Source: Komagataeibacter saccharivorans
GTDB taxonomy: Bacteria; Pseudomonadota; Alphaproteobacteria; Acetobacterales; Acetobacteraceae
Assembly: GCF_003207825.1 (NCBI RefSeq)
Contig: NZ_NKTY01000025.1
Coordinates: 1-44,744 of the forward strand
Direction: 5' to 3'
DNA: 44,744 nt
A program made the translations under genes and the position numbers. The notes below the pieces were generated by a model. It saw only the letters and a program-made list of their open reading frames with translations. It ran no database searches and had not been told where the DNA came from. Numbering within the stretch: position 1 is the stretch's first letter; the number at the start of each line of letters is the position of its first letter. Positions 15,079 to 24,491 of this stretch are shown here, one piece after another.

Positions 15079-15329
15079 TTCAACTAACTTTCACGCTGGG
15101 CCCACCGATGCCGACCGGGGGCGTTATGTGGGCAGGCGTATAGACGACAAGGGATGGCAAGATCAACACCCGATGGCGAAAAAGCTCGATTCCTAGCTTA
15201 TCGGGTCCAGTGTTACCGCGTTGCATCAGGTTGAGGAAATGGAAAGGAAGACTGGCGATATTCAGTCGTCATGATGTCATGACATTGCTAGACCTGAGAG
15301 GTCTTCTTTAAAACAAAGGATTGGTAACA

Positions 15330-15842
15330 ATGGCAAAGCTGCCGGATCACGTACCTGAACTGCACGTCAAGGACATTCATATGCCGGGCTGGCTGGGCGA
15401 ATTCCGTTCGTTTCTCATGCGCGGCAATGTGGTTGACCTTGCCGTTGGTGTGATTGTGGGTGCCGCGTTTACCGCCATCGTGAACAGCCTGGTCAAGGAT
15501 GTGTTCACCCCGGTTCTGGGGCTGCTGATCGGCGGTATCGATTTTACGAACCTGTTCATCACCCTGCGCGGTCCGCATCTCGCAACCCTGGCCGATGCAC
15601 AGAAGGCTGGCGCGGTTACGATCAATATCGGGCTGTTCCTTAACGCGGTGATCCAGTTTGTCATCATCGGCTTCGTCATTTTCTGGGTCGTGAAGGCCAT
15701 CAACCGCCTGACGGTGAAGAAAGAGGCCGAGAAGCCCGCCGCCCCCGCTGCGCCCCCGCGCAACGAAGTGCTGCTTCAGGAGATTCTTGAGGTGCTGAAG
15801 GCGGACGCCGCGCAGAAGCCGACCGGTTCCACCACGGTCTGA
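15330..15842 (+). CDS. mscL: Large-conductance mechanosensitive channel MscL
   Basis: 170 aa inner-membrane channel, opened by membrane tension on osmotic downshock. TM1 with FLMRGNVVDLAVGVIVGAAF carries the pore-lining glycines, the loop VFTPVLGLLIGGIDFTN follows, and TM2 is NAVIQFVIIGFVIFWVVKAI. The cytoplasmic end has the usual PAAPAAPPRNEVLLQEI linker and helical bundle. AAAGGA (15315-15320) lies 9 nt before the ATG at 15330; the TTG at 15321 is too close to it. Slightly longer than E. coli MscL (136 aa) because of an N-terminal extension of about 20 residues and a longer linker. Confidence 0.95.
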   Translation: MAKLPDHVPELHVKDIHMPGWLGEFRSFLMRGNVVDLAVGVIVGAAFTAIVNSLVKDVFTPVLGLLIGGIDFTNLFITLRGPHLATLADAQKAGAVTINIGLFLNAVIQFVIIGFVIFWVVKAINRLTVKKEAEKPAAPAAPPRNEVLLQEILEVLKADAAQKPTGSTTV

Positions 15843-15862
15843 TCCTTATCATCGGACTGCAA

Positions 15863-15897
15863 GGCGGGTGCCCGGGATCGGGCCCCGTCTTTTTTTT
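15863..15897 (+). terminator. Intrinsic terminator of mscL
   Basis: GGCGGGTGCCCG, loop GGAT, CGGGCCCCGTC form a long GC stem (one bulge), followed by eight T residues. It lies 20 nt past the mscL stop. Confidence 0.9.
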
Positions 15898-15969
15898 GCC
15901 TTACCGACCTGCCCTTGTCCGGATGACGTGACTGCCCAATATCCTCCGGTGTGTTAGGGTGACAGCCTT

Positions 15970-16437
15970 ATGACTGATTTTGTTCGATATGTTCGCCGCG
16001 GTCTGCTGGCGTGCGCGGCGGCTGGCCTTCTGGCCGGCTGTCAGGCCGCGCCACGGCAGGAACTGTCCGGCCTGCCCCCGCCGGCGCAGGACTACCTGCT
16101 GATTTCGTCCTATTTCATGGCGGAAGGCGGTCTGGTCAGCCGCCTGCAGGATGGCGGCCTGTCGGGACAGCAGGTGTATGACATGGCGGTCTCGCTCAAA
16201 TACGGCAAGCGGATGCTCATGACGGCGCTGCTCAAGCCGTCGCGCCGGGCGCGGCATAATGTGGAGATGGCGGTGGCCCTGATGGTGGCGTGCAGCAATC
16301 AGCCGGACCCGAGCACGCTGAACGGTGCGGTGCTGTCACGCTGCATCCCCGATACAATGGCGCCCCCGGTCCCAATGACAAAGGGGCAGGTCCCGCCGCA
16401 AGCGACAGATCCCGCCCCCGATAGAAGGCCCCGATAG
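15970..16437 (+). CDS. Lipoprotein of unknown function
   Basis: 155 aa. The N-terminus is a classical lipoprotein signal: basic RYVRRG, hydrophobic stretch LLACAAAGLL and lipobox LAGC with the modified Cys at about residue 24. The mature part (QDYLLISSYFMAEGGLVSRL and VSLKYGKRMLMTALLK) looks helical, contains two further Cys, and ends in a Pro-rich disordered tail (PPVPMTKGQVPPQA). No known domain recognised. Residues CQ at +1/+2 suggest outer-membrane sorting. Monocistronic, convergent with secF. Confidence 0.72.
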   Translation: MTDFVRYVRRGLLACAAAGLLAGCQAAPRQELSGLPPPAQDYLLISSYFMAEGGLVSRLQDGGLSGQQVYDMAVSLKYGKRMLMTALLKPSRRARHNVEMAVALMVACSNQPDPSTLNGAVLSRCIPDTMAPPVPMTKGQVPPQATDPAPDRRPR

Positions 16438-16447
16438 AAGACATGGA

Positions 16448-16469
16448 CCCGCACCCTGTTCGGTGCGGG
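16448..16469. terminator. Hairpin between the lipoprotein gene and secF
   Basis: CCCGCACC (16448-16455), loop CTGTTC, GGTGCGGG (16462-16469), an 8-bp perfect stem in the 44-bp convergent gap. No strong T tract on either side (AAAAG follows on plus, giving CTTTT before the stem on minus). Confidence 0.5.
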
Positions 16470-16481
16470 CAAAAGGGTCCG

Positions 16482-17438
16482 TCAGGACGTGCGTGCAGGC
16501 GGACGGGCATCCCGGCGCAGGCGCTTTTCTCCCAGCAGCAGCAGGATCGGTGCTGCGATGAAGATGGAGGAGGACGTCCCCACCACAATCCCGAACAGCA
16601 TGACCCATGCGAACCCCGACAGGCTGGCCCCGCCAAACAGCGCCAGCGGCAGGGCGGCAAGGAACACGGTCGATGACGTGCCCAGCGTGCGGCTGAGGGT
16701 TTCGTTGATTGACAGGTCGATCAGTTCCGCCAGCGGCATGGTCCGGTATTTGCGCAGGTTTTCACGCACGCGGTCATAGACCACCACCTTGTCGTTGGTG
16801 GAATAGCCCAGAATGGTCAGGATTGCCGCCACCATCACCAGATCGAATTCGAAATGCGTCAGGACAAGGAAGCCGATGGCCTTGGTCAGGTCCAGCACCA
16901 GCGTCACCACCGCGCTGACCGCGAACTCCCATTCAAAGCGGAACCAGATATAGGCTAGGATCATGAGCAGGCTGAGCCCTAGGGCCAGCATGCCGTTGCG
17001 GAACAGTTCAGCCGAAACCGAAGCCCCCACCGCATCCGCCCGCAGCACCTGCGCGCCGGGCAGGGTGGTGATGGCGTGCCGGACCGAATCGACCAGTGCC
17101 TGCGTGCGGGCTTCATGGTCGGGTTCGCTTGCGGGCGGGGTGTCGAGGCGGATCAGCACGTCATCCGGGCCGCCAAAGGACTGCACGCCTGCCGCCGCCA
17201 CATGCTGGGCCGCAAGGGCTGCGCGGATGGCGTTGAAATCCGCCGGTCCCTGCGTGCGGGCTTCCACCACGATGCCGCCCCGGAAATCCAGCCCCAGCGT
17301 AAGGCCGGGATGGAAGAACAGGATCAGCGAGGCGATGGACAGCACCGCCGATGTTGCAAGGCCGATGAAGCGGCCGCGCATGAAGTTGATTCTGGTGCCG
17401 TTGGGCACAAACCGCAGAAGGGGACGATCAAACATCAT
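16482..17438 (-). CDS. secF: Protein translocase subunit SecF
   Basis: 318 aa inner-membrane protein that with SecD uses the proton-motive force to complete Sec-dependent export. Six membrane segments can be traced, starting at GLATSAVLSIASLILFF; GLTLGLDFRGGIVVEA is the signature after TM1, and ILTILGYSTNDKVVVYDRVR in the TM4-5 region carries the conserved charged residues. Basic tail EKRLRRDARPPART. Starts 10 nt after the secD stop; the two form an operon. The gene begins with two consecutive ATG codons. Confidence 0.95.
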   Translation of the reverse strand: MMFDRPLLRFVPNGTRINFMRGRFIGLATSAVLSIASLILFFHPGLTLGLDFRGGIVVEARTQGPADFNAIRAALAAQHVAAAGVQSFGGPDDVLIRLDTPPASEPDHEARTQALVDSVRHAITTLPGAQVLRADAVGASVSAELFRNGMLALGLSLLMILAYIWFRFEWEFAVSAVVTLVLDLTKAIGFLVLTHFEFDLVMVAAILTILGYSTNDKVVVYDRVRENLRKYRTMPLAELIDLSINETLSRTLGTSSTVFLAALPLALFGGASLSGFAWVMLFGIVVGTSSSIFIAAPILLLLGEKRLRRDARPPARTS

Positions 17439-17448
17439 TCAGCGCGCC

Positions 17449-18999
17449 TCAGACCGGCAGGGTGCTGGGGCGTGTGCGGGCATACCAGCGCACCATCAGC
17501 ATCCGGGATAGAAGAAGGGTGGTGAACAGGGTGGTCACGATACCGATGGTGATCGTCAGCGCGAAACCGCGCACCGGGCCTGTTCCGAAAACGAACAGCA
17601 TCACATGCGCCAGCAGCGCGGTGGCGTTACTGTCCACGATGGTGGAGGTCGCGCGCTCGAAACCGGCCTGCATGGCCTGCAATGCGCTGCGCCCGCGGGC
17701 GACTTCCTCGCGGATGCGTTCATTGATCAGGATGTTGGCGTCCACCGCCATGCCCAGGGTCAGCAGCATGCCCGCCATGCCCGGCAGGGTCAGCGTGGCC
17801 TCGAACAGGGACAGGATGGCCGTCATCAGCACCAGATTGGCCAGCAGGGCGATGTTGGCGTACCAGCCGAACCGCCCATAGAACAGCGCCATGAACGCGA
17901 TCACCAGCACGAATCCCGCAGCAAGGCTGTAGCCGCCCGCGCGGATCGAATCAGCACCGAGCGACGGTCCGATGGAACGCTGCTCGATTACGTTCAGGGG
18001 GGCGGGCAGTGCGCCCGCGCGCAGCAGCAGGGCGATGTCGGTGGCCTGCTGGGCGGTGAAGCTGCCGGTGATCTGGCCATTGCCGCCGGTAATGGCGGTG
18101 CGGATGACCGGGGCCTCGATCACCTTGTTATCCAGCACGATGGCGAAGCGTTTGCCCACATTGGCGCGCGTGACCGCGCCGAATTCCTGCGCGCCCGTCG
18201 AATCGAAGGTGAAGTTCACCGCCCATTCGCCACTCTGCTGGTCGATCGCAGCACTGGCGTTGGTCAGGTCCGCGCCGTCCACATCAACATGGGTGAAGAC
18301 CGGCAGCGTGCCCTGTCCGTCGCTCATCGGCACCATTTCCACGCCCGGCGGGGGAACGGCGGAACCGATGGCGGAATCGGACACCAGATGGAATGTCATC
18401 TTGGCTGTGGTGCCCAGCAGCTTCTTGACCCGCTCTGGATCGCTGATGCCGGGCAGTTCCACGATGATCCGGTCTTCGCCCTGACGGGTGATTTCCGGGT
18501 CGATGGCACCCGTCGCGTCAATACGGCGGCGCACGATCTCGATGGACTGGGTAACGGCGTCATATGCGCGCTGGCGGGCGGCATCTGGCGACAGGGCGAT
18601 GGTGATCTGGCCACCTTCACCCTGATTGACGCTGAACTCCCCCGGTACGTTCATGGGCATCGCGCGCAGGGCCTTGAGGTCCTGCGCTGCCTCCTCCGGT
18701 GCGCGGGGGGTGAAGGTGACGCCGCGCGCGGTGGTGGTGAGGTTGCGATACCCCAGACCGGCCTTGAGCAGGGTCTGGCGTGTTTCATCCTGCAGCCCGC
18801 GCAGCCTGTCGGCGGCGACGCTGTTCATGTCCACCTGCAGCAGCAGGTATGAACCGCCCCGCAGGTCAAGGCCCAGATGGATCTGGCGCCAAGGGAGGGA
18901 CGGGACGGGCTGGCGGATGACATTGGGCAGGCACAGCGCCAGCCCGATCAGACATATGCCAATGACCGAAGCCATTCTGAGCCGACTGTAATACATCAT
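17449..18999 (-). CDS. secD: Protein translocase subunit SecD
   Basis: 516 aa. Short N-terminal TM (ASVIGICLIGLALCLPNVI), then IHLGLDLRGGSYLLLQVD, a periplasmic P1 domain of about 280 residues including IRRRIDATGAIDPEITRQG and RIIVELPGISDPERVKKLLG, and a five-TM core with GPSLGADSIRAGG and GMAVDANILINERIREE, which holds the proton-path Asp. Upstream, where yajC commonly stands, there is only a 263-bp gap before a gene on the other strand, so SecD-SecF here form a two-gene unit without yajC. Confidence 0.95.
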   Translation of the reverse strand: MMYYSRLRMASVIGICLIGLALCLPNVIRQPVPSLPWRQIHLGLDLRGGSYLLLQVDMNSVAADRLRGLQDETRQTLLKAGLGYRNLTTTARGVTFTPRAPEEAAQDLKALRAMPMNVPGEFSVNQGEGGQITIALSPDAARQRAYDAVTQSIEIVRRRIDATGAIDPEITRQGEDRIIVELPGISDPERVKKLLGTTAKMTFHLVSDSAIGSAVPPPGVEMVPMSDGQGTLPVFTHVDVDGADLTNASAAIDQQSGEWAVNFTFDSTGAQEFGAVTRANVGKRFAIVLDNKVIEAPVIRTAITGGNGQITGSFTAQQATDIALLLRAGALPAPLNVIEQRSIGPSLGADSIRAGGYSLAAGFVLVIAFMALFYGRFGWYANIALLANLVLMTAILSLFEATLTLPGMAGMLLTLGMAVDANILINERIREEVARGRSALQAMQAGFERATSTIVDSNATALLAHVMLFVFGTGPVRGFALTITIGIVTTLFTTLLLSRMLMVRWYARTRPSTLPV

Positions 19000-19262
19000 G
19001 ACTTGATGGAGAGCTCCCTACGCCCGGCAGAGCCGGTTTCCTTGTCCGGCATGGTCAGTGTCTCATATGCGAATTTCAGTGCGGGAACATGCCGGTCCAT
19101 GGCCGATGATGCAACCGCTGATGCTTGGTGTGGCGCATGGCCGTTGCCGTTTTGCCGCATTCGCATGGCCGCCCCCGGCACGTCTGCCCCTGCCGGGGGT
19201 GGGCGGGGGACATGGCGGCTGCTATCGGTCAGTCAGGAACATGACAGGCAGGAAGCACGGTA

Positions 19263-20261
19263 ATGGGAACAGCGCGCCAGTTACGCATCGGAATTGTGGG
19301 GGCCGGGCATTTTGGCCGCTTCCACGCGCTGAAGGTTGCTTCCTCCCCGCGTGAAATCCTGTCGGGCATCCATGATCCCGATCACCGGCGCGCGGCACAG
19401 GTGGCGGCGGAGGCCGGGGGCGCGCCCGTCCTGTCCTATCCCGACCTGCTGGCGTGTTCGGATGCGATTATCGTGGCGGCCCCGGCGGACCATCACTTTG
19501 ACCTTGCACGGCAGGCGCTGGCGGCGGGACGGCATGTGCTGGTTGAAAAACCCATGGCGGCGACACTGGAACAGGCGGACGAACTGGCGCAACTGGCCCG
19601 CCGGCACGCAGTCGTGCTGCAGGTCGGGCATCTGCTGCGTTATTCCGCCGAACACCGCGCCATTACGGAACGCATTTCCCGCCCGCTTTATATCGAGGCC
19701 ACGCGCATCGCACCCTACAAGCCGCGCGGTACGGATGTTTCGGTCATTCTTGACCTCATGATCCATGACCTTGATCTGGTCCTGGCGATTGTGGACAGCC
19801 CGATTGAAAGCGTCGATGCGCTGGGGGCGGCTGTCAGTTCCCCGTTCGAGGATATCGCCAATGCCCGCGTGCGTTTTGAAAACGGATGTGTCGCCACCAT
19901 TGCCGCCAGCCGCATTTCCCTCAAGACCGAGCGGCGGATGCGCGTCTTTTCGCAGGAAGGCTATCTGTCAGCGGATTTCGTCAAACGCGAACTGACCATG
20001 ATCGGGCGCGAACGTGGCCTGCCGCTGCCGGGCACTGGCGGGTTCCGGCGCGAATCCGTCACATGGCGCGATCATGACACCCTTGCTGCCGAACATGCCG
20101 CCTTCGCCGCATCGTGCCTTGATGGCGCGCCCGTTCTGGTCGATGCCACGGCAGGCCGCCGCGCGCTTGCGGCGGCGCTGGCCGTAACGCAGGGGATCGC
20201 CGCCACCCGCGCGCGGATGGAGGCATCGGGCCTGATCATTCCCCCCGGTCAGGACGACTGA
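19263..20261 (+). CDS. Gfo/Idh/MocA-family NAD(P)-dependent oxidoreductase
   Basis: 332 aa. Rossmann N-domain with LRIGIVGAGHFGRFHALKV, the DAIIVAAPADHHFDLARQAL strand-helix and the AGRHVLVEKPMAATLEQADE block, whose EKP lysine is the usual catalytic/nicotinamide residue. The alpha/beta C-domain contains ILDLMIHDLDLVLAIVDSP with the active-site His. Probably a sugar or nucleotide-sugar dehydrogenase; in related alphaproteobacteria close relatives sit by lipid A genes, but nothing of that kind is near here, so the substrate stays open. GGAAG 7 nt before the ATG. Convergent with and overlapping the Uup gene by 13 bp. Confidence 0.83.
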   Translation: MGTARQLRIGIVGAGHFGRFHALKVASSPREILSGIHDPDHRRAAQVAAEAGGAPVLSYPDLLACSDAIIVAAPADHHFDLARQALAAGRHVLVEKPMAATLEQADELAQLARRHAVVLQVGHLLRYSAEHRAITERISRPLYIEATRIAPYKPRGTDVSVILDLMIHDLDLVLAIVDSPIESVDALGAAVSSPFEDIANARVRFENGCVATIAASRISLKTERRMRVFSQEGYLSADFVKRELTMIGRERGLPLPGTGGFRRESVTWRDHDTLAAEHAAFAASCLDGAPVLVDATAGRRALAAALAVTQGIAATRARMEASGLIIPPGQDD

Positions 20262-22087
20262 AGCGTCTCGCGCAGCATTTCCAGTTCCAGCCAGCGCTCT
20301 TCCGCCGCCGTCAGGTCCGCCTGCGCTTTTTCCAGCGCGCCTGTCGCGGCGGCAAAGGCGGCGGCGTCGCGCGCATACAGGCCCGGATCGGCCAGAATGG
20401 CGCGCAGCCGTTCGATTTCTGCCTCCAGCGATTCCATCTGGCCCGGCAGCCGTTCCAGCGCCAGCTTGTCCTTGTAGGACAGTTTACGCGCGGGCTGGCG
20501 TGGTGAAGGGGGCGGCGTGACATCGGTCGTGGCAGCGGGAGTGGCGGAGGGCGCGTCCACACGGTCCTGCCTCGGTCGCGCGGCCAGCGTGGTATCGCGG
20601 CGCTGGGCCAGCATGTCGCTGTAGCCGCCAGCATATTCCAGCCACCTGCCGCCACCTTCCGCCATCAGGATGGAAGAGGCCACCCGGTCCAGAAAATCAC
20701 GGTCATGGCTGACCAGCAGCACCGTGCCGGAATAGCTGGCCAGCATGTCCTGCAGTAGGTCGAGCGTTTCCAGATCAAGATCGTTGGTCGGCTCATCCAG
20801 TACCAGCAGGTTGGATGGCTGGGCCAGCGCGCAGGCCAGCATGAGCCGCCCGCGTTCCCCGCCAGACAGCACGCCGACAGGCGTGCGCGCCTGTTCGGGA
20901 CGGAACAGGAAGTCCTTCATGTAACCGATGACATGGCGTTTTTCGGTGCCGACCTGCACCATGTCGCCGCCACCGCCGGTCAGCGTATCGGACAGGGTGG
21001 CGTTGGGGTCGAGCGTGCGGCGCTGCTGGTCCAGTGTAACCACGGACAGGGCGCTGCCGATATTGATCGTGCCCGAATCAGGCTGGTCCTGCCCCGTCAG
21101 CAGACGCAGCAGGGTACTCTTGCCCGCGCCATTGGCGCCAACGATGCCCAGCCGGTCCCCGCGCAGGACGCGCAGGTCCAGATCGCGCACCACCGGATGC
21201 GCCGGGTCATAGGCACGGCAGACATCTTCCGCCACGGCGACAAGCTTGCCCGACAGGTCGCTTTCCCGTGCTTCCATCTTCAGGCCGCCCTGCGGACGGA
21301 TGGCAGTGCGCCGGTTCTGGCGCAGGGTGGCCAGTTCGGCCACGCGGCGGACGTTGCGCTTGCGGCGCGCGGTCACGCCGTAGCGCATCCAGTCTTCTTC
21401 ACGCGCGATCTGGCGGTCGAGCTTGTGGCTGTCGCGCTCTTCCTGTTCCAGCACTTCCTCGCGCCATGTCTCGAAACGCGCGAAGCCCTGATCCAGCCTG
21501 CGGGTGACACCACGATCAAGCCAGACGACGGAGCGCGAAAGCGTCTGGAGCAGTCGCCGGTCATGGCTGATGATCACCATGGCGGAGGACAGCGAAAGCA
21601 GTTCGCGTTCCAGCCATTCAATGGTGGGCATGTCCAGATGGTTGGTGGGTTCGTCCAGCAGCAGCAGGTCAGGCTCGGGTGCGAGTGCGCGCGCCAGCGC
21701 GCAGCGCCGCGCTTCCCCGCCCGACAGCGTGGACGGGTCTTCCGTGCCGTTCAGGCCCAGTTCGGTCAGCAGCAGTTCCGCCCGGTATTCCGGGTCCCCC
21801 GGCCCCATGCCCGCACGCACGTAATCCAGCGTGGTGGCGAAGCCGGACAGGTCGGGTTCCTGCGGCAGATAGCGCATGGTGGTGCCGGGCTGGACGAAGC
21901 GGGTGCCGTCATCGGCCTGTATCTCACCCGCCGCGATGCGCAGCAGGGTGGACTTGCCGCAGCCATTGCGACCGACAAGGCAGATGCGTTCGCCCGGTCC
22001 CACGCCAAAGCCCGCGCCATTGAGCAGCGGCGCACCGCCGAGGGTCAGGGTAATATCCTGAAGGAGAAGAAGGGGAGGAGAGGCCAT
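20249..22087 (-). CDS. uup: ABC-F family ATPase, Uup-like
   Basis: 612 aa, soluble protein with two ABC domains and no membrane part. Domain 1: LVGRNGCGKSTLLRIAAGE, signature LSGGEARRCALARAL, Walker B LLLLDEPTNHLDM. Domain 2: IVGANGAGKSTLLRLLTGQ, LSGGERGRLMLACALA, LLVLDEPTNDLDLETLDLLQ. The C-terminal about 80 residues, starting at KLSYKDKLALERLPGQMESL, form the Uup coiled-coil DNA/ribosome-binding domain. ABC-F proteins act on the ribosome; Uup is also linked to transposon excision control. Confidence 0.92.
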   Translation of the reverse strand: MASPPLLLLQDITLTLGGAPLLNGAGFGVGPGERICLVGRNGCGKSTLLRIAAGEIQADDGTRFVQPGTTMRYLPQEPDLSGFATTLDYVRAGMGPGDPEYRAELLLTELGLNGTEDPSTLSGGEARRCALARALAPEPDLLLLDEPTNHLDMPTIEWLERELLSLSSAMVIISHDRRLLQTLSRSVVWLDRGVTRRLDQGFARFETWREEVLEQEERDSHKLDRQIAREEDWMRYGVTARRKRNVRRVAELATLRQNRRTAIRPQGGLKMEARESDLSGKLVAVAEDVCRAYDPAHPVVRDLDLRVLRGDRLGIVGANGAGKSTLLRLLTGQDQPDSGTINIGSALSVVTLDQQRRTLDPNATLSDTLTGGGGDMVQVGTEKRHVIGYMKDFLFRPEQARTPVGVLSGGERGRLMLACALAQPSNLLVLDEPTNDLDLETLDLLQDMLASYSGTVLLVSHDRDFLDRVASSILMAEGGGRWLEYAGGYSDMLAQRRDTTLAARPRQDRVDAPSATPAATTDVTPPPSPRQPARKLSYKDKLALERLPGQMESLEAEIERLRAILADPGLYARDAAAFAAATGALEKAQADLTAAEERWLELEMLRETLQSS

Positions 22088-22138
22088 TCCCGCTTATGTC
22101 TCCACTACCGCCCCGTGTGCAAGGTCAGTGTGGGTGGG

Positions 22139-23518
22139 TCAGGCTTCCGTGGTCTTGTGAAGGAGATCGAGAAAGGACAGTCCCCAGCCCAGCGCCGTAT
22201 GGCTGGCGATGCTGTCCCAGCAGGCCTGCCAGCGTTCGCGCCGTTCGGCAAGGGACATGGCCAGTGCGCGTTCCAGCGCATCGGCCATGCCATCATGGTC
22301 CAGCGGATTGACCAGCAGGGCGGCCTCAAGCTGTTTTGCCGCCCCGGCCAGACGGGAAAGCACCAGCACGCCCGGATTTTCCGGGTCCTGTGCCGCGATG
22401 AACTCCTTGGCGACCAGATTCATGCCATCGCGCAGGGGCGTAATATAGCCGATATCGGCCAGGCGCATGTAACCCGCCACGGTGGAGCGGGGGCTGCCGC
22501 GCGTAAGAAACCGCAGTGGCGTCCAGTCCGCCTGCCCGCAATGGGCGTTGAGCTGGCCGATCTGGTGTTCCAGCCTGTTGCGCAGGGCCTGATAGCTGGG
22601 TACGTCGGTCCGGCTTTCGGCTGCGATCTGCAGGAAAGTGACCTGCCGCTGCCGTGCGGGATAGGTGTGCAGCAGCCGTTCATACCCGGCCAGCCGGTGA
22701 TCCAGCCCCTTGGTCGGGTCCATGCGGTCCACGCCAAAGACAAGCCTGCGCCCGGCCAGCGAGCCCGCAAGGCGGTGCAGGTCTTCATGCTCCATGGCCG
22801 CCGCTGCGGTTGCGGCAAATGTCTGCGGATCGATTTCAACGGGGAAGGTGCCCACGCGCACCTTGTGCCCCTCGAACAGCAGGGTGGTGTCATCCACTGT
22901 TACCGCGCCTGCGGTGCGGCTTGCGGCGAATATGAAATTGGCCGTGTCATCCGCGGTCTGGAAGCCAAGCAGGTCCGCCTTGAGCAGGTCACGCAGGAAG
23001 GTGCCGCCATCGGGGGCGGTGGCCAGCATGTCGGGCGCGGGAAAGGGGGTATGGAGGAAAAAGCCGATGGGCTGACGTACACCGTGGCGGCGCAGCAGGG
23101 CCGCGAGTGGCAGAAGATGGTAATCGTGTATCCAGATCACATCTTCCGCGCGCAGCAGCGGCAGCAGGTTTTCACAGAACCGTTCATTGACCGACCGGTA
23201 ACTGGCCAGTTCGCGCCGTTCGAAATGGATGCATTCGGGGAGCGAGTGCATGAGCGGCCATAACGTGGAATTTGAAAAGCCGGTGTAATAATTGCGGTAT
23301 TCGGCGGGGGTAAGGCCGATTGTGGCGTATTCGACGCCCTCGGCCTTCTGGATTTCCGGTGGCAGGTGCGCCGCATCGGGGTGACACGCGCCGTTCCAGC
23401 CGAACCACAGGCCGCCCTTGCGCGCCAGCAGGTCCTTCAGCACAACCGCAAGCCCGCCGGGGCGCAGGCCCTCCTTGGGAACGGGAACGCGATTGGAGAC
23501 AATGACCAGCCGTTTCAT
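22139..23518 (-). CDS. otsA: Alpha,alpha-trehalose-phosphate synthase (UDP- or GDP-glucose forming)
   Basis: 459 aa GT20 enzyme making trehalose 6-phosphate. Recognised blocks: [84 protein letters not shown] (donor binding) and [22 protein letters not shown] precedes the ATG. No otsB phosphatase gene lies on either side within the window. It is separated by only 102 bp from the phyR gene upstream on the same strand; trehalose synthesis is a common output of the alphaproteobacterial general stress response, which makes the neighbourhood meaningful. Confidence 0.94.
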   Translation of the reverse strand: MKRLVIVSNRVPVPKEGLRPGGLAVVLKDLLARKGGLWFGWNGACHPDAAHLPPEIQKAEGVEYATIGLTPAEYRNYYTGFSNSTLWPLMHSLPECIHFERRELASYRSVNERFCENLLPLLRAEDVIWIHDYHLLPLAALLRRHGVRQPIGFFLHTPFPAPDMLATAPDGGTFLRDLLKADLLGFQTADDTANFIFAASRTAGAVTVDDTTLLFEGHKVRVGTFPVEIDPQTFAATAAAAMEHEDLHRLAGSLAGRRLVFGVDRMDPTKGLDHRLAGYERLLHTYPARQRQVTFLQIAAESRTDVPSYQALRNRLEHQIGQLNAHCGQADWTPLRFLTRGSPRSTVAGYMRLADIGYITPLRDGMNLVAKEFIAAQDPENPGVLVLSRLAGAAKQLEAALLVNPLDHDGMADALERALAMSLAERRERWQACWDSIASHTALGWGLSFLDLLHKTTEA

Positions 23519-23568
23519 TCTGCCCTCTTTCGTGCCCTGTCATGTAGGGGACAGGCGTTTGCAGCATA

Positions 23569-23584
23569 CACACGCCTGCGTGTG
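23569..23584. repeat. 16-bp palindrome between phyR and otsA
   Basis: CACACGCCTGCGTGTG has perfect 7-bp arms around CT. It lies 51 bp before the otsA ATG. Candidate operator or phyR 3' hairpin; no T tract follows. Confidence 0.3.
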
Positions 23585-23620
23585 AAGGGCGCGACCGCCG
23601 ACGGCTGGCATGCGGTAGGG

Positions 23621-24364
23621 TCAGTTCAGGGAGACGCCACCCGAAACGGCCTGATAGGTGGAAACCGCCAGCGTAAGCGGTTCAAAGGGTTTGGTGATGA
23701 CGAAGGCGGGTTCGATCGTATCGCCTGTCAGCAGGCGTTCGGGGTAGGCGGTAACGAAAATGACCGGAATGTCCTGCTGTTGCAGGATGCTGGCCACGGC
23801 GCTCATGCCATCGCCCCCGTCGCCCAGGTTGATGTCTGCCAGAATCAGGCCGGGATGCGTTTCGCGCGCAAGCCTGACGGCTTCGGCCTCGCTGCTGGCG
23901 ACACCGGCAATGGTGTGGCCGCACTGGCGGACCAGTTCTTCGATATCCATCGCGATGATGGGTTCGTCCTCGATGATAAGGACGCTGGTCTGCGCGCATG
24001 ACCGCAGGCGGGTATGGGCTTCCTCCAGCATGGTGGCCGCCTGATCGGGGGCAAGTGACAGCACGCGGGCGGCGTCGGCCACGGGCAGTTCCTCAAGCGA
24101 TGTCAGCAGCAGCAGCTTACGTGCGACCGGGGGCATGCCGCCCTGGTGTGTAACCGTTTCCCCGCTGTTCTGGGCGTGGTGGCGCGAAATCCACTGGTAA
24201 AGACGCAGCCTTGGCGGCATGGAAGGATCATCCACCGCCATGAGTTCGCGCAGGCTTTCGGCGACCAGAAGATCGCCATTCGACTGGCTGCCACACAGCG
24301 CGCGGGCATAACGCCGGGCATAGGGCAGGGCGCGAAGCAGGTCTTGACGCCGTGATAGCGGCAT
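23621..24364 (-). CDS. phyR: General stress response regulator PhyR (sigma-like domain plus receiver)
   Basis: 247 aa. Residues 1-125 form an EcfG-like sigma mimic: ALPYARRYARALCGSQSNGD for region 2 and LLLLTSLEELPVADAARVLS for region 4. Residues 126-247 form a receiver with IEDEP acid residues, Asp177 in GLILADINLG as the phospho-acceptor, Thr205 in VIFVTAYPER and Lys225 in VITKPFEP. In the known scheme, phosphorylation exposes the sigma-like domain, which captures the anti-sigma NepR and frees EcfG. GGGGAG lies 12 nt before the ATG. Divergent from the sigma gene at 24492. Confidence 0.93.
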   Translation of the reverse strand: MPLSRRQDLLRALPYARRYARALCGSQSNGDLLVAESLRELMAVDDPSMPPRLRLYQWISRHHAQNSGETVTHQGGMPPVARKLLLLTSLEELPVADAARVLSLAPDQAATMLEEAHTRLRSCAQTSVLIIEDEPIIAMDIEELVRQCGHTIAGVASSEAEAVRLARETHPGLILADINLGDGGDGMSAVASILQQQDIPVIFVTAYPERLLTGDTIEPAFVITKPFEPLTLAVSTYQAVSGGVSLN

Positions 24365-24491
24365 GAGGCATTCATCTCCCCGGATAAATTGTTACACTCC
24401 GGATCATGACAGCGTTAGAATGAGCTGCAAGACTTGAAGAGTAAACAAACTGGAATCGAGAATAACACCCGATCCGTCGGCGGTCACGCAA

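Noticed and set aside
18996-19181. 61-codon minus-strand frame overlapping the secD start by ATGA
   Set aside because: The overlap looks like coupling, but the sequence has no SD, no TM (so not yajC) and no recognisable family.
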